NCBI RefSeq assembly: GCF_947491715.1
Contig: NZ_CANLKR010000009.1
Span: 62,001 to 126,000 of the forward strand
Direction: 5' to 3'
Length of the DNA: 64,000 nt
DNA from: an uncultured Shewanella sp.
Lineage (GTDB): Bacteria; Pseudomonadota; Gammaproteobacteria; Enterobacterales; Shewanellaceae
The notes below the pieces were generated by a model, which saw only the letters and a program-made list of their open reading frames with translations, was not told the DNA's origin and did no database searches. A program made the translations under genes and the position numbers. How positions within the stretch are numbered: position 1 is the stretch's first letter; every line of letters begins with the position of its first letter. Below are positions 34,374-43,998 of the stretch, in pieces.

Positions 34374-34595
34374 TCACTCTTTGAAATTAACCTTCACTTT
34401 GGCGGTATGCAATGCAGAAAGTAGCCCCATCAGATTAAAGCCTGTCTCTATGTTAATTTCAACCTGTCCATCGGTAGTTAATTTTTCAATGATGAATTGA
34501 GCGTCTGTTGAACTCAATGGTGTATTATCTTTCATCGCTTTATCAATGACGGTTTTATCAGTATTATTGACGTCTGCAATAACAAGCTTAGGCAT
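34374..34595 (-). CDS. Small hypothetical protein
   Basis: A 73-residue protein (MPKLVIADVNNTDKTVIDKAM...) ending VKVNFKE, with no motif that I recognise. It lies 58 bp upstream of the split hypothetical gene in the same direction, and about 200 bp from the divergent methyltransferase gene. Composition and length are consistent with a real small gene, but there is no independent evidence. Confidence 0.5.
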   Translation of the reverse strand: MPKLVIADVNNTDKTVIDKAMKDNTPLSSTDAQFIIEKLTTDGQVEINIETGFNLMGLLSALHTAKVKVNFKE

Positions 34596-34794
34596 GCTTT
34601 ATCCTCGACATGATCATCGTATAACAATAAAATAAAAATGACAGTGACGATAGCCATTAGCTATCAAGACACTAAAAATACTTAAAAAAGCCGCTAAATT
34701 CAATAAAAAGCTATGCTGTGTTCCACTTTCCCTATTGATCGAATATATTATTTTTACCTCAAAATAATCTCATTAAAATTGACTGAGACACGCA

Positions 34795-36834
34795 ATGGAT
34801 GCGAATACATTTAAACAGCTAGTAAAAGAGATGCCACTCGGTAAAAAACTCCCCGAGGCCCACTATATTCATAAAGTGGCTTTTGATTCGCTACAGCCTA
34901 TACTCGTCCAGTTTATTATCGCAGTTGGCAAAGCTTTAAATATTGATGGTGAGCAATGGCATGTTGCCAAACTCAGTAAGAATAATTTCAAATTGTCTTT
35001 ATTATCCTACCCCGATTTTTTTGATGAGTCTTACCCTGCGCTCACTCAAAGTGTCACTGTGGACCTCAATAAGCTGTCTCATCGTATTACTCAATATCAA
35101 GCCTTCGACAACCCCCCAATATTGCATCGCAAAGAAACCATGATCCCAAGATCTCACCCAAGCTACCTTCATTTTAAAGCCCTCACACAGGAAGGTGAAG
35201 CAGCAGGGTTATATGAAAATACCCGCATGATTGGTTTCAAACAGTCTTGGGAAAAAATCATCAATCAACAAGGTTATAATCTTATTGAAGGCAGACTCTT
35301 TAAACGCTCAAATGAGACCAGCAAAATCACCAATGATGATCTCAAGCACAGTGTCGATAGACATAAAACCGCCATAGTTAGGCATGAGCTCAGTGCCCCT
35401 ATGAAACAATTAGCCAAACAAGGGTTCTTAAACGGTGACTTCAGTTTGTTTGATTATGGTTGCGGGCAAGGAGGCGATCTCATCGAATTACAAGCACATG
35501 GGCTCGATGCACTCGGCTGGGATCCTAATTTTCAACCCGATGCAGAAAAAATCAGCTCCGATCTGGTCAATCTGGGCTTTGTCATTAACGTCATAGAAGA
35601 TAAAACTGAGCGTAGTGAAACGTTATTGGAAGCATGGGCACTCACTCAAAAACTGTTAGTCGTTTCAGCCATGATCGCCAATGAGGCTTATATTAACCAA
35701 TTTACGCCCTACAAAGATGGCGTCATCACCTCACGCAATACTTTCCAAAAGTATTATGCTCAAGCAGAGTTAAAGGGGTATATTGAGCGAATACTTGATG
35801 AAAATGCCATCGCAATAGCCCCTGGTATTTATTATATTTTTCGTGACAAAATTGAAGAGCAGCGTTTTTTAGCGAGTCGCCATAAACGTCATCACCAATG
35901 GCAACAAATTACACGGCCAACGCCCACCAGCGACGTAGAAGCACGATTGCTATTCACTCAACATCAACCTCTGCTCAATGCTTTTTGGGAACGGTGTCTA
36001 GTGCTCGGAAGACTGCCTGTCAATGAAGAATTCTCTGATATGAAGGCACTCCAAGTGGTATGCGGTAATACCAAGAAAGCCTTTGCTTTATTGCTTCAAG
36101 TACAAGATGAGCAAGCCAAGATAACCTTCGATTGCGCCGCCTCATTACGCCGAGAAGATTTACTCGTCTATTTTGCGCTAAGCCAATTTGAGCAACACAA
36201 AGGTTACCAACGTTTACCCGATGAGCAAAAACGCGATATAAAAGTCTTCTTTGATACTTATAAGGTCGCCATTACTGAAGCAAAACAATTATTATTTTCC
36301 ATCGCTGATACTGCGCTCATTGAACAAGCCTGCATTCAAGCCCATAACGATTTGCCCGCCAGTAAATTGAATCAAGGCCACTCACTAGCACTTCATAAGC
36401 ACTTTATTGACGATTTACCCGCATTATTAAGAGTCTATGTCGGCGCAGCCATTCAACTCTATGGTGAGCTAGATGATATTGATTTAGTCAAAATTCATAT
36501 CACGTCAGGTAAAGTCAGTTTCATGGGATACGATAACTTTGACACCACTCCCCTGCCCGTCTTACGAGAGCGAATAAAAGTGAAAATGTGGCAGCTCGAT
36601 GTCGATTTTTTCGATTATATCGACGCCGAACGCAGACCGCCACTGGTTTATAAAAGCCAATACCTCAATGAAGACTTTAGCGATAATAAGAAACAAAGCA
36701 GTTTTGATAAACGACTGTATAAAGAAGGCATTTTTGAGCAGCTAGAAAATCCCAGCACACTCAATCAAATCAAAGCCAGTTTAAAACATAAAGGACTCGA
36801 GATCAGAGGTTATCGATTTTATCGGTTAGAATAG
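34795..36834 (+). CDS. DNA phosphorothioation-associated putative methyltransferase
   Basis: A 679-residue protein of the family found beside dnd genes. The N-terminal region has PPILHRKETMIPRSHPSY; the central region has KTAIVRHELSAPMKQLAKQG followed by a SAM-binding loop LFDYGCGQGGDLIELQ near residues 217-230. The remainder is family-specific and ends with RGYRFYRLE. Its biochemical target has not been established; neighbours point to DNA modification or protection. It is transcribed toward the broken Mrr gene, separated by 34 bp, and is not in the same operon as dndBCDE. Confidence 0.85.
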   Translation: MDANTFKQLVKEMPLGKKLPEAHYIHKVAFDSLQPILVQFIIAVGKALNIDGEQWHVAKLSKNNFKLSLLSYPDFFDESYPALTQSVTVDLNKLSHRITQYQAFDNPPILHRKETMIPRSHPSYLHFKALTQEGEAAGLYENTRMIGFKQSWEKIINQQGYNLIEGRLFKRSNETSKITNDDLKHSVDRHKTAIVRHELSAPMKQLAKQGFLNGDFSLFDYGCGQGGDLIELQAHGLDALGWDPNFQPDAEKISSDLVNLGFVINVIEDKTERSETLLEAWALTQKLLVVSAMIANEAYINQFTPYKDGVITSRNTFQKYYAQAELKGYIERILDENAIAIAPGIYYIFRDKIEEQRFLASRHKRHHQWQQITRPTPTSDVEARLLFTQHQPLLNAFWERCLVLGRLPVNEEFSDMKALQVVCGNTKKAFALLLQVQDEQAKITFDCAASLRREDLLVYFALSQFEQHKGYQRLPDEQKRDIKVFFDTYKVAITEAKQLLFSIADTALIEQACIQAHNDLPASKLNQGHSLALHKHFIDDLPALLRVYVGAAIQLYGELDDIDLVKIHITSGKVSFMGYDNFDTTPLPVLRERIKVKMWQLDVDFFDYIDAERRPPLVYKSQYLNEDFSDNKKQSSFDKRLYKEGIFEQLENPSTLNQIKASLKHKGLEIRGYRFYRLE

Positions 36835-36868
36835 AATACGCTTAAAGAATAGATCGAACTCTTAAAAA

Positions 36869-37676
36869 CTACTCAAAAACAAGATCGGCATCAAAATCAT
36901 ACACCTCTACTGATTGTTTCTGTATTCCGATGCCTTTTTCTATCATAATTTCAGCCAATTGCTCTCCATCAATCAAGATTATGGGAACACAGCCTGGTTT
37001 GAATGAAATAGCCATCGCCTCTTTGGTAAAACTACTGGTTGTGATAAAAATGCCTTTCTCAAACTCGCCTGTAATATCCCCTCTAAATTGTGAGACGTCA
37101 GGCCTACCAACCTTATTGTGAACTGCGTATCGCTTACATTGGGCTGTACCCCCCCATTTTTGCAATACCCATTTTTAAAGCACCTTTCACATCAATACCA
37201 CCATCACGGCTAAATGATGTGACTTGCATATTCGTGAATCCATATCGAGATAAAAAATGACGACTGAAATTCTCAAATAACTGTGGGCTAACTGAGCGTA
37301 AATGCTCAAGTATTTCACGTTTGGCTTTTTCATTTTGAACAATAGCTAATTCATTGTTCTGTCGAATACAACTATCAGCTTGAAGCTCAGACATTGTAGG
37401 CTGTTTAACTTCATAAACTATTGTTTGTTCAAGTCTGTATTCTTTTAATAACTCAAAAGTACTATCTGAATGCTTATAAAAAAACCTATCTTTATGCATC
37501 TGGGAAATATTTTTATTAGAACAATGACGATCCATTGTCACTCACAAAGCAGCTAGAGGAGTTTTAGAGCCAAACTGATATAATTGATTCTCTATTATTA
37601 CTGAATAAACCAATTCAATATTAGATGGTTTATTTAAAATATTTAACGCTTTTATAGCTGCTTCATAAATTTTCAT
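36869..37676 (-). pseudogene. Mrr-type restriction endonuclease gene with a nonsense codon and a G-tract frameshift
   Basis: The frame starts 4 bp after the dndA stop with MKIYEAAIKALNILNKPSN, an N-terminal winged helix of the HARE-HTH type. It then meets TGA at 37542-37544 after PLAAL, continues in frame as VTMDRHCSNK and reaches the Mrr catalytic part: FENFSRHFLSRYGF and FSRDGGIDVKGAL. At a run of seven G (37147-37153) the frame shifts. In the next frame the sequence resumes as TAQCKRYAVHNKVGRPDVSQFRGDI, giving the QxK catalytic motif, then EKGIFITTSSFTKEA. Six G would restore the frame. So the enzyme is disabled twice, or its second part is phase-variable. It is co-directional with dndA and would target modified or unmodified DNA. 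Confidence 0.85.
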
Positions 37677-37680
37677 AAGG

Positions 37681-38805
37681 TTATAATAATTGCTTAATCC
37701 TTTCATGCAGTTGTACTAATGGTATCTCATTAGTCATGTGGCTCCAAGACATTCTTATCGCACCGTTTATCTCTTTTTCATCCATTCCCATAGCAACAAG
37801 AACATGGCTCGGTATATATGAACTAGATGTACAAGCTGAGCCATTAGAAACGGCCACAACATCTTTAAACGCTACCATGGCCGCTTCAGAATTAAGCTCT
37901 GGAACAGAAAAATTAATGACATAATCAGACGTATTGCTGCCATTAATTTTGGCCCCTAAAGCATTTAATAATTCTAAAACTTGCTCTTTAATCATACTCG
38001 CATGTTTTTTCCTTTCATCTCCATGCTTCACAGCAAGCTCACTACTTAAACCTAGCCCTGCAATGAGAGGAACTGCCAAGGTTCCGGGCCGTAACTTTTT
38101 CTCTTGTCCACCACCAAATAAAATAGGCGTTAAAGGCGGCTTAATATAGCCCCGCTTACGCATGACTAATGCGCCAATGCCTTTAGGTGCATACACCTTA
38201 TGCCCACTGATACTGATCATATCTATCCGTTGTTCACATAACGGTTCAATATACTTTCCAAAACCCTGCGCTGCATCAACATGGAAAAAAGCATCATGCT
38301 CACCCAATACCTCACTAAATAATTCAAGAGGTTGAATACATCCAGTCTCATTGTTCACAAACATGATTGATACTAATAAGGTATTATCTTGAAGTGCAGC
38401 GGCCAAATCTTGAGGGTTAATTAATCCCTCTTTATTTGGTTTTAACCAAGTGATTTGGAATCCTCTCTTTTCAAGTTCTAAAATCGGCTCTAAAACCGCT
38501 TTATGCTCAATTTCTGTCGTTATGATATGTGTTTTATTCGTTTCCTTGCCGAACTTTTCTAGCCCCAAAATGGCGATGTTATTGCTTTCTGTCGCACCAC
38601 TAGTAAAAATAATGTCTGTTTTATTTGCACTAACAACATCAGCTACCTGCTGTCTTGCTTTTTCAACATACCTTTTAGCATCAAGGCCGTAAGTATGTGT
38701 ACGGCTACCTGCATTACCATATTCTTCTACCATCAATTTGCACACTAAATCAGCAACAGGCTCAATTACCTGAGTGGTCGCGTTACAATCTAAATATAAA
38801 GCCAT
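37681..38805 (-). CDS. dndA: Cysteine desulfurase DndA
   Basis: A 374-residue PLP enzyme that removes sulfur from cysteine and starts phosphorothioate synthesis. LDCNATTQ opens the protein; the PLP-binding lysine is in ISGHKVYAPKG near residue 202; the persulfide-carrying cysteine is in SNGSACTSSSYIPSHV near residue 325. AGGAC precedes the ATG. It is divergent from dndBCDE across a 131-bp gap, the common dnd arrangement. The repeats in that gap may control both directions. Housekeeping IscS-type desulfurases are related, but the location decides the name. Confidence 0.93.
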   Translation of the reverse strand: MALYLDCNATTQVIEPVADLVCKLMVEEYGNAGSRTHTYGLDAKRYVEKARQQVADVVSANKTDIIFTSGATESNNIAILGLEKFGKETNKTHIITTEIEHKAVLEPILELEKRGFQITWLKPNKEGLINPQDLAAALQDNTLLVSIMFVNNETGCIQPLELFSEVLGEHDAFFHVDAAQGFGKYIEPLCEQRIDMISISGHKVYAPKGIGALVMRKRGYIKPPLTPILFGGGQEKKLRPGTLAVPLIAGLGLSSELAVKHGDERKKHASMIKEQVLELLNALGAKINGSNTSDYVINFSVPELNSEAAMVAFKDVVAVSNGSACTSSSYIPSHVLVAMGMDEKEINGAIRMSWSHMTNEIPLVQLHERIKQLL

Positions 38806-38870
38806 TAAAAAGTCCTATGTAGGTTAAAACAAGCAAGACAAGTCCATCTTTTTCAGCTATTCTACCGCCC

Positions 38871-38906
38871 TGTTCGTACGAACACACGAACAATTTCTTA
38901 CGAACA
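38871..38906. promoter_or_regulatory. Putative DndB operator between dndA and dndB
   Basis: The perfect palindrome TGTTCGTACGAACA (38871-38884) is followed by two more direct half-sites ACGAACA at 38886-38892 and 38900-38906, ending 30 bp before the dndB ATG. DndB is known as a repressor that binds repeated sites in the dnd promoter. The exact site differs from what I recall of the Salmonella sequence, so this is a candidate from structure and position. Confidence 0.65.
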
Positions 38907-38936
38907 TAAAACAGCCAACAATAGTGATACTGAACA

Positions 38937-40034
38937 ATGAATCCAATAATCTCAGGCACGTCATTCCCCGCGATTCGAGGCATCCAATCCGGTCACGAAT
39001 ATTATATCGTTATGTGCCCACTAAAGAGACTTAAAAAGGTTTTTACGTTTGATGAAGGTGCCCTTCCTGTTGAAGCAAGGGCTCAACGAAGTCTCAATGC
39101 AGACCGCATACCTGAAATCACAAACTATATACTTAACCAACGAGATAATTACGTATTCTCAGCCATAACGGCTTGTATCGATGGTGAAAGCACATTCGCA
39201 CCAATTGGTGAACAACCTCATGAACAAAAAATTGGATCGCTTATTATTGATGAGGATGCCGATGTCTTCATCACGGATGGTCAACACCGAAATGCGGCAA
39301 TATTGAAAGCGCTGGAACAAGATCCAACATTAGCAACAGAAACTATCTCAGTTGTTTTCTTTGCTCAAAAAACCCTTGAAGATAGACAGAAAATCTTTAA
39401 AGACTTGAACTTATACCCAGTTAAAACAGATCGTTCGCTTAGCATTACCTACGATGATAAAGCATCATCAATTTTATCAAAAACGGTAATTGTTAACAGT
39501 GTAAAGCTTTCAAAACTCGTACACATGGAGGAGAGCAACTTAGGTCCTCGCTCGAAGAAATTAATAACACATAGTGCTTTAAACAAAGCAACGAGTGAGC
39601 TTTTCGAAGATATAACCCAAGAAAACCATAAGAAATTACTTCCGTTAGCGACAAAGTTTTGGGATGCCGTTGTCAGTAACTTACCTGTATGGATGTTTGT
39701 CTATAAAGATGAAATGTCAGCTCATGATGTTAGAAAAGAATGTATAAATGCGCACTCGGTCACTCTGCAAGCATTAGGCATGGTTGGAAAACAATTACTC
39801 GAAAATAATTGCAATCTAGGCAAAGAGCTCAAAAAGCTCAAAAAGCTCAACTGGGATCGTAGTAACAAGAAAGATTGGGAAGGCCGCTGCGTTGTGAATG
39901 GCGCAATGCGTAATTCAAGCGTCGCCGCAAAACTCACTATGATAAGAATTAAGCATTATTTAGATTTGCCTTTAACCCAGAAAGAGCAAATAGAAGAAAA
40001 CAAATTTTTAGAGGCCCGCAATGGGAACAAATGA
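38937..40034 (+). CDS. dndB: DndB, DGQHR-domain regulator of DNA phosphorothioation
   Basis: A 365-residue DndB protein with the signature VFITDGQHRNAAI near residues 110-122. The rest includes KIFKDLNLYPVKTDRSLS, typical of the family. Known DndB proteins repress the dnd operon and so limit how much sulfur is put into DNA. It is first in a tight plus-strand operon and overlaps dndC by 14 bp. A longer paralogue with the same DGQHR motif is at 44916-46631. Confidence 0.93.
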   Translation: MNPIISGTSFPAIRGIQSGHEYYIVMCPLKRLKKVFTFDEGALPVEARAQRSLNADRIPEITNYILNQRDNYVFSAITACIDGESTFAPIGEQPHEQKIGSLIIDEDADVFITDGQHRNAAILKALEQDPTLATETISVVFFAQKTLEDRQKIFKDLNLYPVKTDRSLSITYDDKASSILSKTVIVNSVKLSKLVHMEESNLGPRSKKLITHSALNKATSELFEDITQENHKKLLPLATKFWDAVVSNLPVWMFVYKDEMSAHDVRKECINAHSVTLQALGMVGKQLLENNCNLGKELKKLKKLNWDRSNKKDWEGRCVVNGAMRNSSVAAKLTMIRIKHYLDLPLTQKEQIEENKFLEARNGNK

Positions 40035-41688
40035 AGTGCAAAATGTGAAGACCCCATTTAATGGTAGAGGGCTACAAATCACGATAAATGACTCCATTCA
40101 GCATATCAAAATGCTTTACCAAAGTGACTCTATACCTTGGGTTATTGGGTACAGTGGCGGAAAAGACTCAACGGCTATTTTACAGTTAATCTGGTATGCC
40201 TTAAAAGAGTTAGCTCAAGAAGGTAAATGTAATAAGCAAGTACATGTTATTAGTACAGACACGTTAGTCGAAAATCCCATAGTAGCAATGTGGGTAGGAA
40301 AATCTCTCGAGCGAATGTCTGAAGCTGCAAAAAAACAAGGTTTACCTATAATCCCCCACAGATTAACGCCTGCCGTCAAAGATAGATTTTGGGTTAATTT
40401 AATTGGTAAAGGATACCCTGCACCGCGATATAAATTTCGTTGGTGTACCGACCGTTTAAAAATTTCCCCCTCCAATACATTTATCCAAAATATGGCAGAC
40501 AAAAATGGAGAGGCCATTTTAGTTCTCGGCACACGAAAAGCAGAAAGTACAGCCCGAGCCGCCAGTATGGAACGTTTTGAAAACTCTGAAACCAATACGC
40601 GTAAAGCGCTTGGCTTAACCGAAAATGGTTCTCTTGAGCGTGTCTGGGTTTATACACCCATTTCAAGTTGGAGCAATGATGATGTTTGGATTTATCTCAA
40701 TAGTATTGATAACCCATGGAACTTCCCCAATCATGATTTAATGGGCATGTACCAAGGGGCTACTGAAGGTGGTGAATGCCCATTAGTTGTTGACAAATCC
40801 ACTCAAAGTTGTGGTGACAGTCGTTTTGGCTGCTATGTCTGTACCATGGTGTCTGAAGATAAATCAATGAATGCCATGATTTCAAACGATGAGGAAAAAG
40901 AATGGATGTATCCTTTGGTATCACTTCGCAATGAAATTGAAGTTAATGATGCTAATCGAGCAAAAAAAATAGAAAAGCTCACTCGAGATAAAGCCAATCG
41001 AGACTTTAGGCGTATGAACGGTAATTTAACCGTTCATGTCTCAAAACACGGTGCAGATCTCGTCCCGGGTCCTTATATTCAATCTTTCAGAGAACATCTA
41101 CTAGGCAAGGTACTTGAAGCTCAACAAGCCGTTCAACAATTAGGGCCCATAGAAGTTAAAAACTTAGAGTTATTACCTCTTGAAGAGCTAGAAGAAATTC
41201 GCCGGATCTGGCTTGAGGAAAAACATGAAGCTGAAGACAGTGTCCCGAAGATTTATCAGCAAGTACTAAAAAAAGACTATCCGGGCAAGCAGCGTGCACA
41301 TCACCCAATTTTAAATCTTGATGTATTAAACAAGCTTAAGCAACATTGCCAAGAACAAGGCGATGAAGATGGTTTACTTTATCAGCAAATGCGCTCAGTC
41401 ATGAGTATCGCCAATAAACATAAAAACCAACTGCGCAGAGCTCACCTATCGGATGAATTAACCACCAGTCTTGATAAAGGTGCATTCAATACATTATTTG
41501 AAGCGAAGCAGTTTGCCCTTGAACGTGAGCGCCATCGCTTGCAAATCCAACTCAATAATTCACCTAACTTAACTGACGATGACAAAAATAGCATTCAAGA
41601 AAAAATTATCATGGTAACGAAATCGATCAAAGAACAAGGTTATAGCTCATTGCTCATCGATTTCGAAGAGGTACAAGATGATAATTAA
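40021..41688 (+). CDS. dndC: DndC, phosphorothioation sulfurtransferase
   Basis: A 555-residue PP-loop ATPase related to PAPS reductase. The loop WVIGYSGGKDSTAILQL is near residues 39-55. Four cysteines suited to an iron-sulfur cluster are in GECPLV (near 253) and SCGDSRFGCYVCTMV (near 264, 271, 274). DndC activates the phosphate backbone and, with DndD and DndE, transfers sulfur from DndA. The C-terminal third is a charged helical extension usual for DndC. It overlaps dndB at its start and dndD at its end, so the genes are translationally coupled. Confidence 0.94.
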   Translation: MGTNEVQNVKTPFNGRGLQITINDSIQHIKMLYQSDSIPWVIGYSGGKDSTAILQLIWYALKELAQEGKCNKQVHVISTDTLVENPIVAMWVGKSLERMSEAAKKQGLPIIPHRLTPAVKDRFWVNLIGKGYPAPRYKFRWCTDRLKISPSNTFIQNMADKNGEAILVLGTRKAESTARAASMERFENSETNTRKALGLTENGSLERVWVYTPISSWSNDDVWIYLNSIDNPWNFPNHDLMGMYQGATEGGECPLVVDKSTQSCGDSRFGCYVCTMVSEDKSMNAMISNDEEKEWMYPLVSLRNEIEVNDANRAKKIEKLTRDKANRDFRRMNGNLTVHVSKHGADLVPGPYIQSFREHLLGKVLEAQQAVQQLGPIEVKNLELLPLEELEEIRRIWLEEKHEAEDSVPKIYQQVLKKDYPGKQRAHHPILNLDVLNKLKQHCQEQGDEDGLLYQQMRSVMSIANKHKNQLRRAHLSDELTTSLDKGAFNTLFEAKQFALERERHRLQIQLNNSPNLTDDDKNSIQEKIIMVTKSIKEQGYSSLLIDFEEVQDDN

Positions 41689-43636
41689 GCAACTTATTAT
41701 AGAAAACTTTGGTATTTACCAAGGCCGCCACACAGTTAATTTATCCGTCACCGAAATGCAACCCATAATCTTATTTGGTGGCCTAAATGGCGGCGGCAAA
41801 ACGACTTTCTTAGATGCACTGCAACTGGTGCTCTATGGTAAACATGCTAAATGCTCAAACCGAGGCCATCAAGCTTACGGCGCTTATTTAACCAACGCCA
41901 AAAACCGTTACGCACAAGCAAATGATATTGTGGAGCTCTCCCTTACCTTTAGCCATACTAGCGAAACAACGACCAATGAGTTCACTGTCACTCGTTCGTG
42001 GAACACCCAACTAAAAGACGTTAAAGATAAAGTCATTGTTTACTGCAATCAGCAAGAAGATCCACATTTAAGCCAATATTGGGATGAGTTCGTTAATGAA
42101 TTTATTCCGCTTAGCTTATCTGATTTATTCTTTTTTGATGGTGAAAAAATTGAAAATTTAGCCCATCCGGACCGTAGCGCGGAATTAATTAAAACTGGTA
42201 TTGAAAACTTGCTTGGTCTTGACCTGTTATCGCAGCTGCACATCGATTTAACCAACGTTGAGCGAAAAAGAAAAGGTGATAACCTAGACAGTCGTGTTTC
42301 TCATAAAGTAACCACTCTAGAAGCCGAAATTACTGAACAGACAAATTTAGTATCGGAGCTTAAAAAAGACATTGCCGAGCTTGAAAAACAAGCCAGTGAT
42401 TGCAATCTTAATATTAATAAAGCCAGACAAAAAGTACGCAACGCAGGGGCTCATTTAATTGACGAGCGTGATAACATCAAATTTGAATTAGGCGCCATTG
42501 AAGAGAAACTAAAAACAAACCTTGCTGAGCGAGTGAAGCTTGATGCTGGCGCAGGTCCACTTGGCTTAGTGAGTTCATTAATCACGCGTACTCAACAACA
42601 AGTGATTGAAGAAAATCAAGCCACTCAAGCCAAGGTTATTCAAAGTGCCATCAGCGAGTATGAAAACACGATCAAACAAACTTTAATCGATGAGAATATA
42701 CCTAAAAAGTCATTAGCAACACTAGAAAAAACCATGTCAGCAATGGCTCATGAACGTCAAGCAATAGCCAATACCGAGTGTTACTTAAATACCAACATCG
42801 CCATTTTTAATGGGCTTAATGAAAAAATCGAATTAGATGCACAAACACGATCAAACTTAATTTCACAAAAAGAACAGTTGTTAGAACAACAAGCCTTATT
42901 TGATAAAAAGCTCGAGTCCATTCCGGATTATGAAACCGTCCAACATCTACTCAATGATCTCGCCTATCATGAAATAAAATATAAGAATAATGTTGTTTTA
43001 ATTAAACAAAAGCAGCAATTACTCACACAACACCAAGCTAGAGATGAAGTACTCAATACCCGCTATGCCAATTTACTGACTCAACAAAATAAAGAGACCT
43101 TTGAGCAAAAACGCGCCATTCAAGTGGCTGAACATATCGAAAAATTAAAAAGCACAATGCAATCATTTTCATTGAAACTCATTCAAGAAAATGTTGAATC
43201 ACTAGAGCGCCATATCAAAGATAACTTTAATGATCTCAACCGTAAAGTAAACCTCGTTAAAAACATAAAAATTTGCCCGACAACATTCTCACTGTCACTG
43301 ATTGACTCAACAAGCACTGAAATGTCAACGGATAGATTATCTGCAGGTGAACGCCAGTTACTCGCCATTGCTATTTTATGGGGTTTAGCTGAGGCTTCTG
43401 GCAAAGAAATCCCCACCATCATTGACACACCTCTCGGTCGTTTAGATGGAAAACACCGCGCTAAGTTAATTAAAAATTATTTCCCCTATGCCGGAAAACA
43501 AGTCATTTTGCTATCGACCGATGAAGAAATTGTCGATAAGTATTATCAGCAATTAAAACCCCAAATATGCCGTGAATATTATATTCATTTTGATGAACAA
43601 CAACAGTCTTCAACCTTTACACCGGGGTACTTTTAA
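41678..43636 (+). CDS. dndD: DndD, SMC-like ATPase of the phosphorothioation complex
   Basis: A 652-residue ABC/SMC-type ATPase. Walker A is GGLNGGGKTTFLDAL near residues 35-49. A long coiled coil covers about 200-500. The signature LSAGERQLLAIAILWG is near 554, and Walker B TIIDTPLGRLDGKHR is near 580. DndD is thought to use ATP to open or remodel DNA during sulfur insertion. GAGG precedes the start. It overlaps dndC by 11 bp and shares one base with dndE (TAATG). Confidence 0.94.
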   Translation: MIIKQLIIENFGIYQGRHTVNLSVTEMQPIILFGGLNGGGKTTFLDALQLVLYGKHAKCSNRGHQAYGAYLTNAKNRYAQANDIVELSLTFSHTSETTTNEFTVTRSWNTQLKDVKDKVIVYCNQQEDPHLSQYWDEFVNEFIPLSLSDLFFFDGEKIENLAHPDRSAELIKTGIENLLGLDLLSQLHIDLTNVERKRKGDNLDSRVSHKVTTLEAEITEQTNLVSELKKDIAELEKQASDCNLNINKARQKVRNAGAHLIDERDNIKFELGAIEEKLKTNLAERVKLDAGAGPLGLVSSLITRTQQQVIEENQATQAKVIQSAISEYENTIKQTLIDENIPKKSLATLEKTMSAMAHERQAIANTECYLNTNIAIFNGLNEKIELDAQTRSNLISQKEQLLEQQALFDKKLESIPDYETVQHLLNDLAYHEIKYKNNVVLIKQKQQLLTQHQARDEVLNTRYANLLTQQNKETFEQKRAIQVAEHIEKLKSTMQSFSLKLIQENVESLERHIKDNFNDLNRKVNLVKNIKICPTTFSLSLIDSTSTEMSTDRLSAGERQLLAIAILWGLAEASGKEIPTIIDTPLGRLDGKHRAKLIKNYFPYAGKQVILLSTDEEIVDKYYQQLKPQICREYYIHFDEQQQSSTFTPGYF

Positions 43637-43998
43637 TGACAAATCACACTCCCCATACAATCGACTTCATTAAGTTGTCAGAAAAGCAAAAACAACAGCT
43701 GATCCGCCTCAAAAGAAAAACGGGCATCGAAAATTGGAATGTATTATGCCGCTGGGCTTTGTGTCTGTCGCTAGCTGAAGACAGCGTCCCTCCAGTAGAA
43801 ACCATTCCAGCAGACAGTAATGTTGAAATGAGCTGGAAAGTCTTCGCAGGAGAATATGCTGAGGTGTATTTAGCCCTATTGCGTGAGACTTTTCAACAAC
43901 AAAGTGCCCACCTTGATGGTGTGCACTTTGCTGATTTTGTTAAGCTACATCTGAATCGTGGGATTGGTTTTTTAGATATGAAAAGGCTCCTTACTTAA
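43636..43998 (+). CDS. dndE: DndE, DNA-binding subunit of the phosphorothioation complex
   Basis: A 120-residue protein of normal DndE length. It contains FIKLSEKQKQQLIRLKRKTGIENWNVLCRWALCLSL, the lysine-rich region used to bind DNA, and ends HLNRGIGFLDMKRLL. DndE binds nicked or modified DNA in known systems. Its end overlaps the end of the convergent HNH gene by 27 bp. Confidence 0.93.
   Translation: MTNHTPHTIDFIKLSEKQKQQLIRLKRKTGIENWNVLCRWALCLSLAEDSVPPVETIPADSNVEMSWKVFAGEYAEVYLALLRETFQQQSAHLDGVHFADFVKLHLNRGIGFLDMKRLLT

Noticed and set aside
22019..37676. Selenocysteine insertion at the three in-frame TGA codons
   Set aside because: The proteins are not selenoprotein types, no stem-loop follows the TGA codons that I can recognise, and no cysteine homologue position is suggested.
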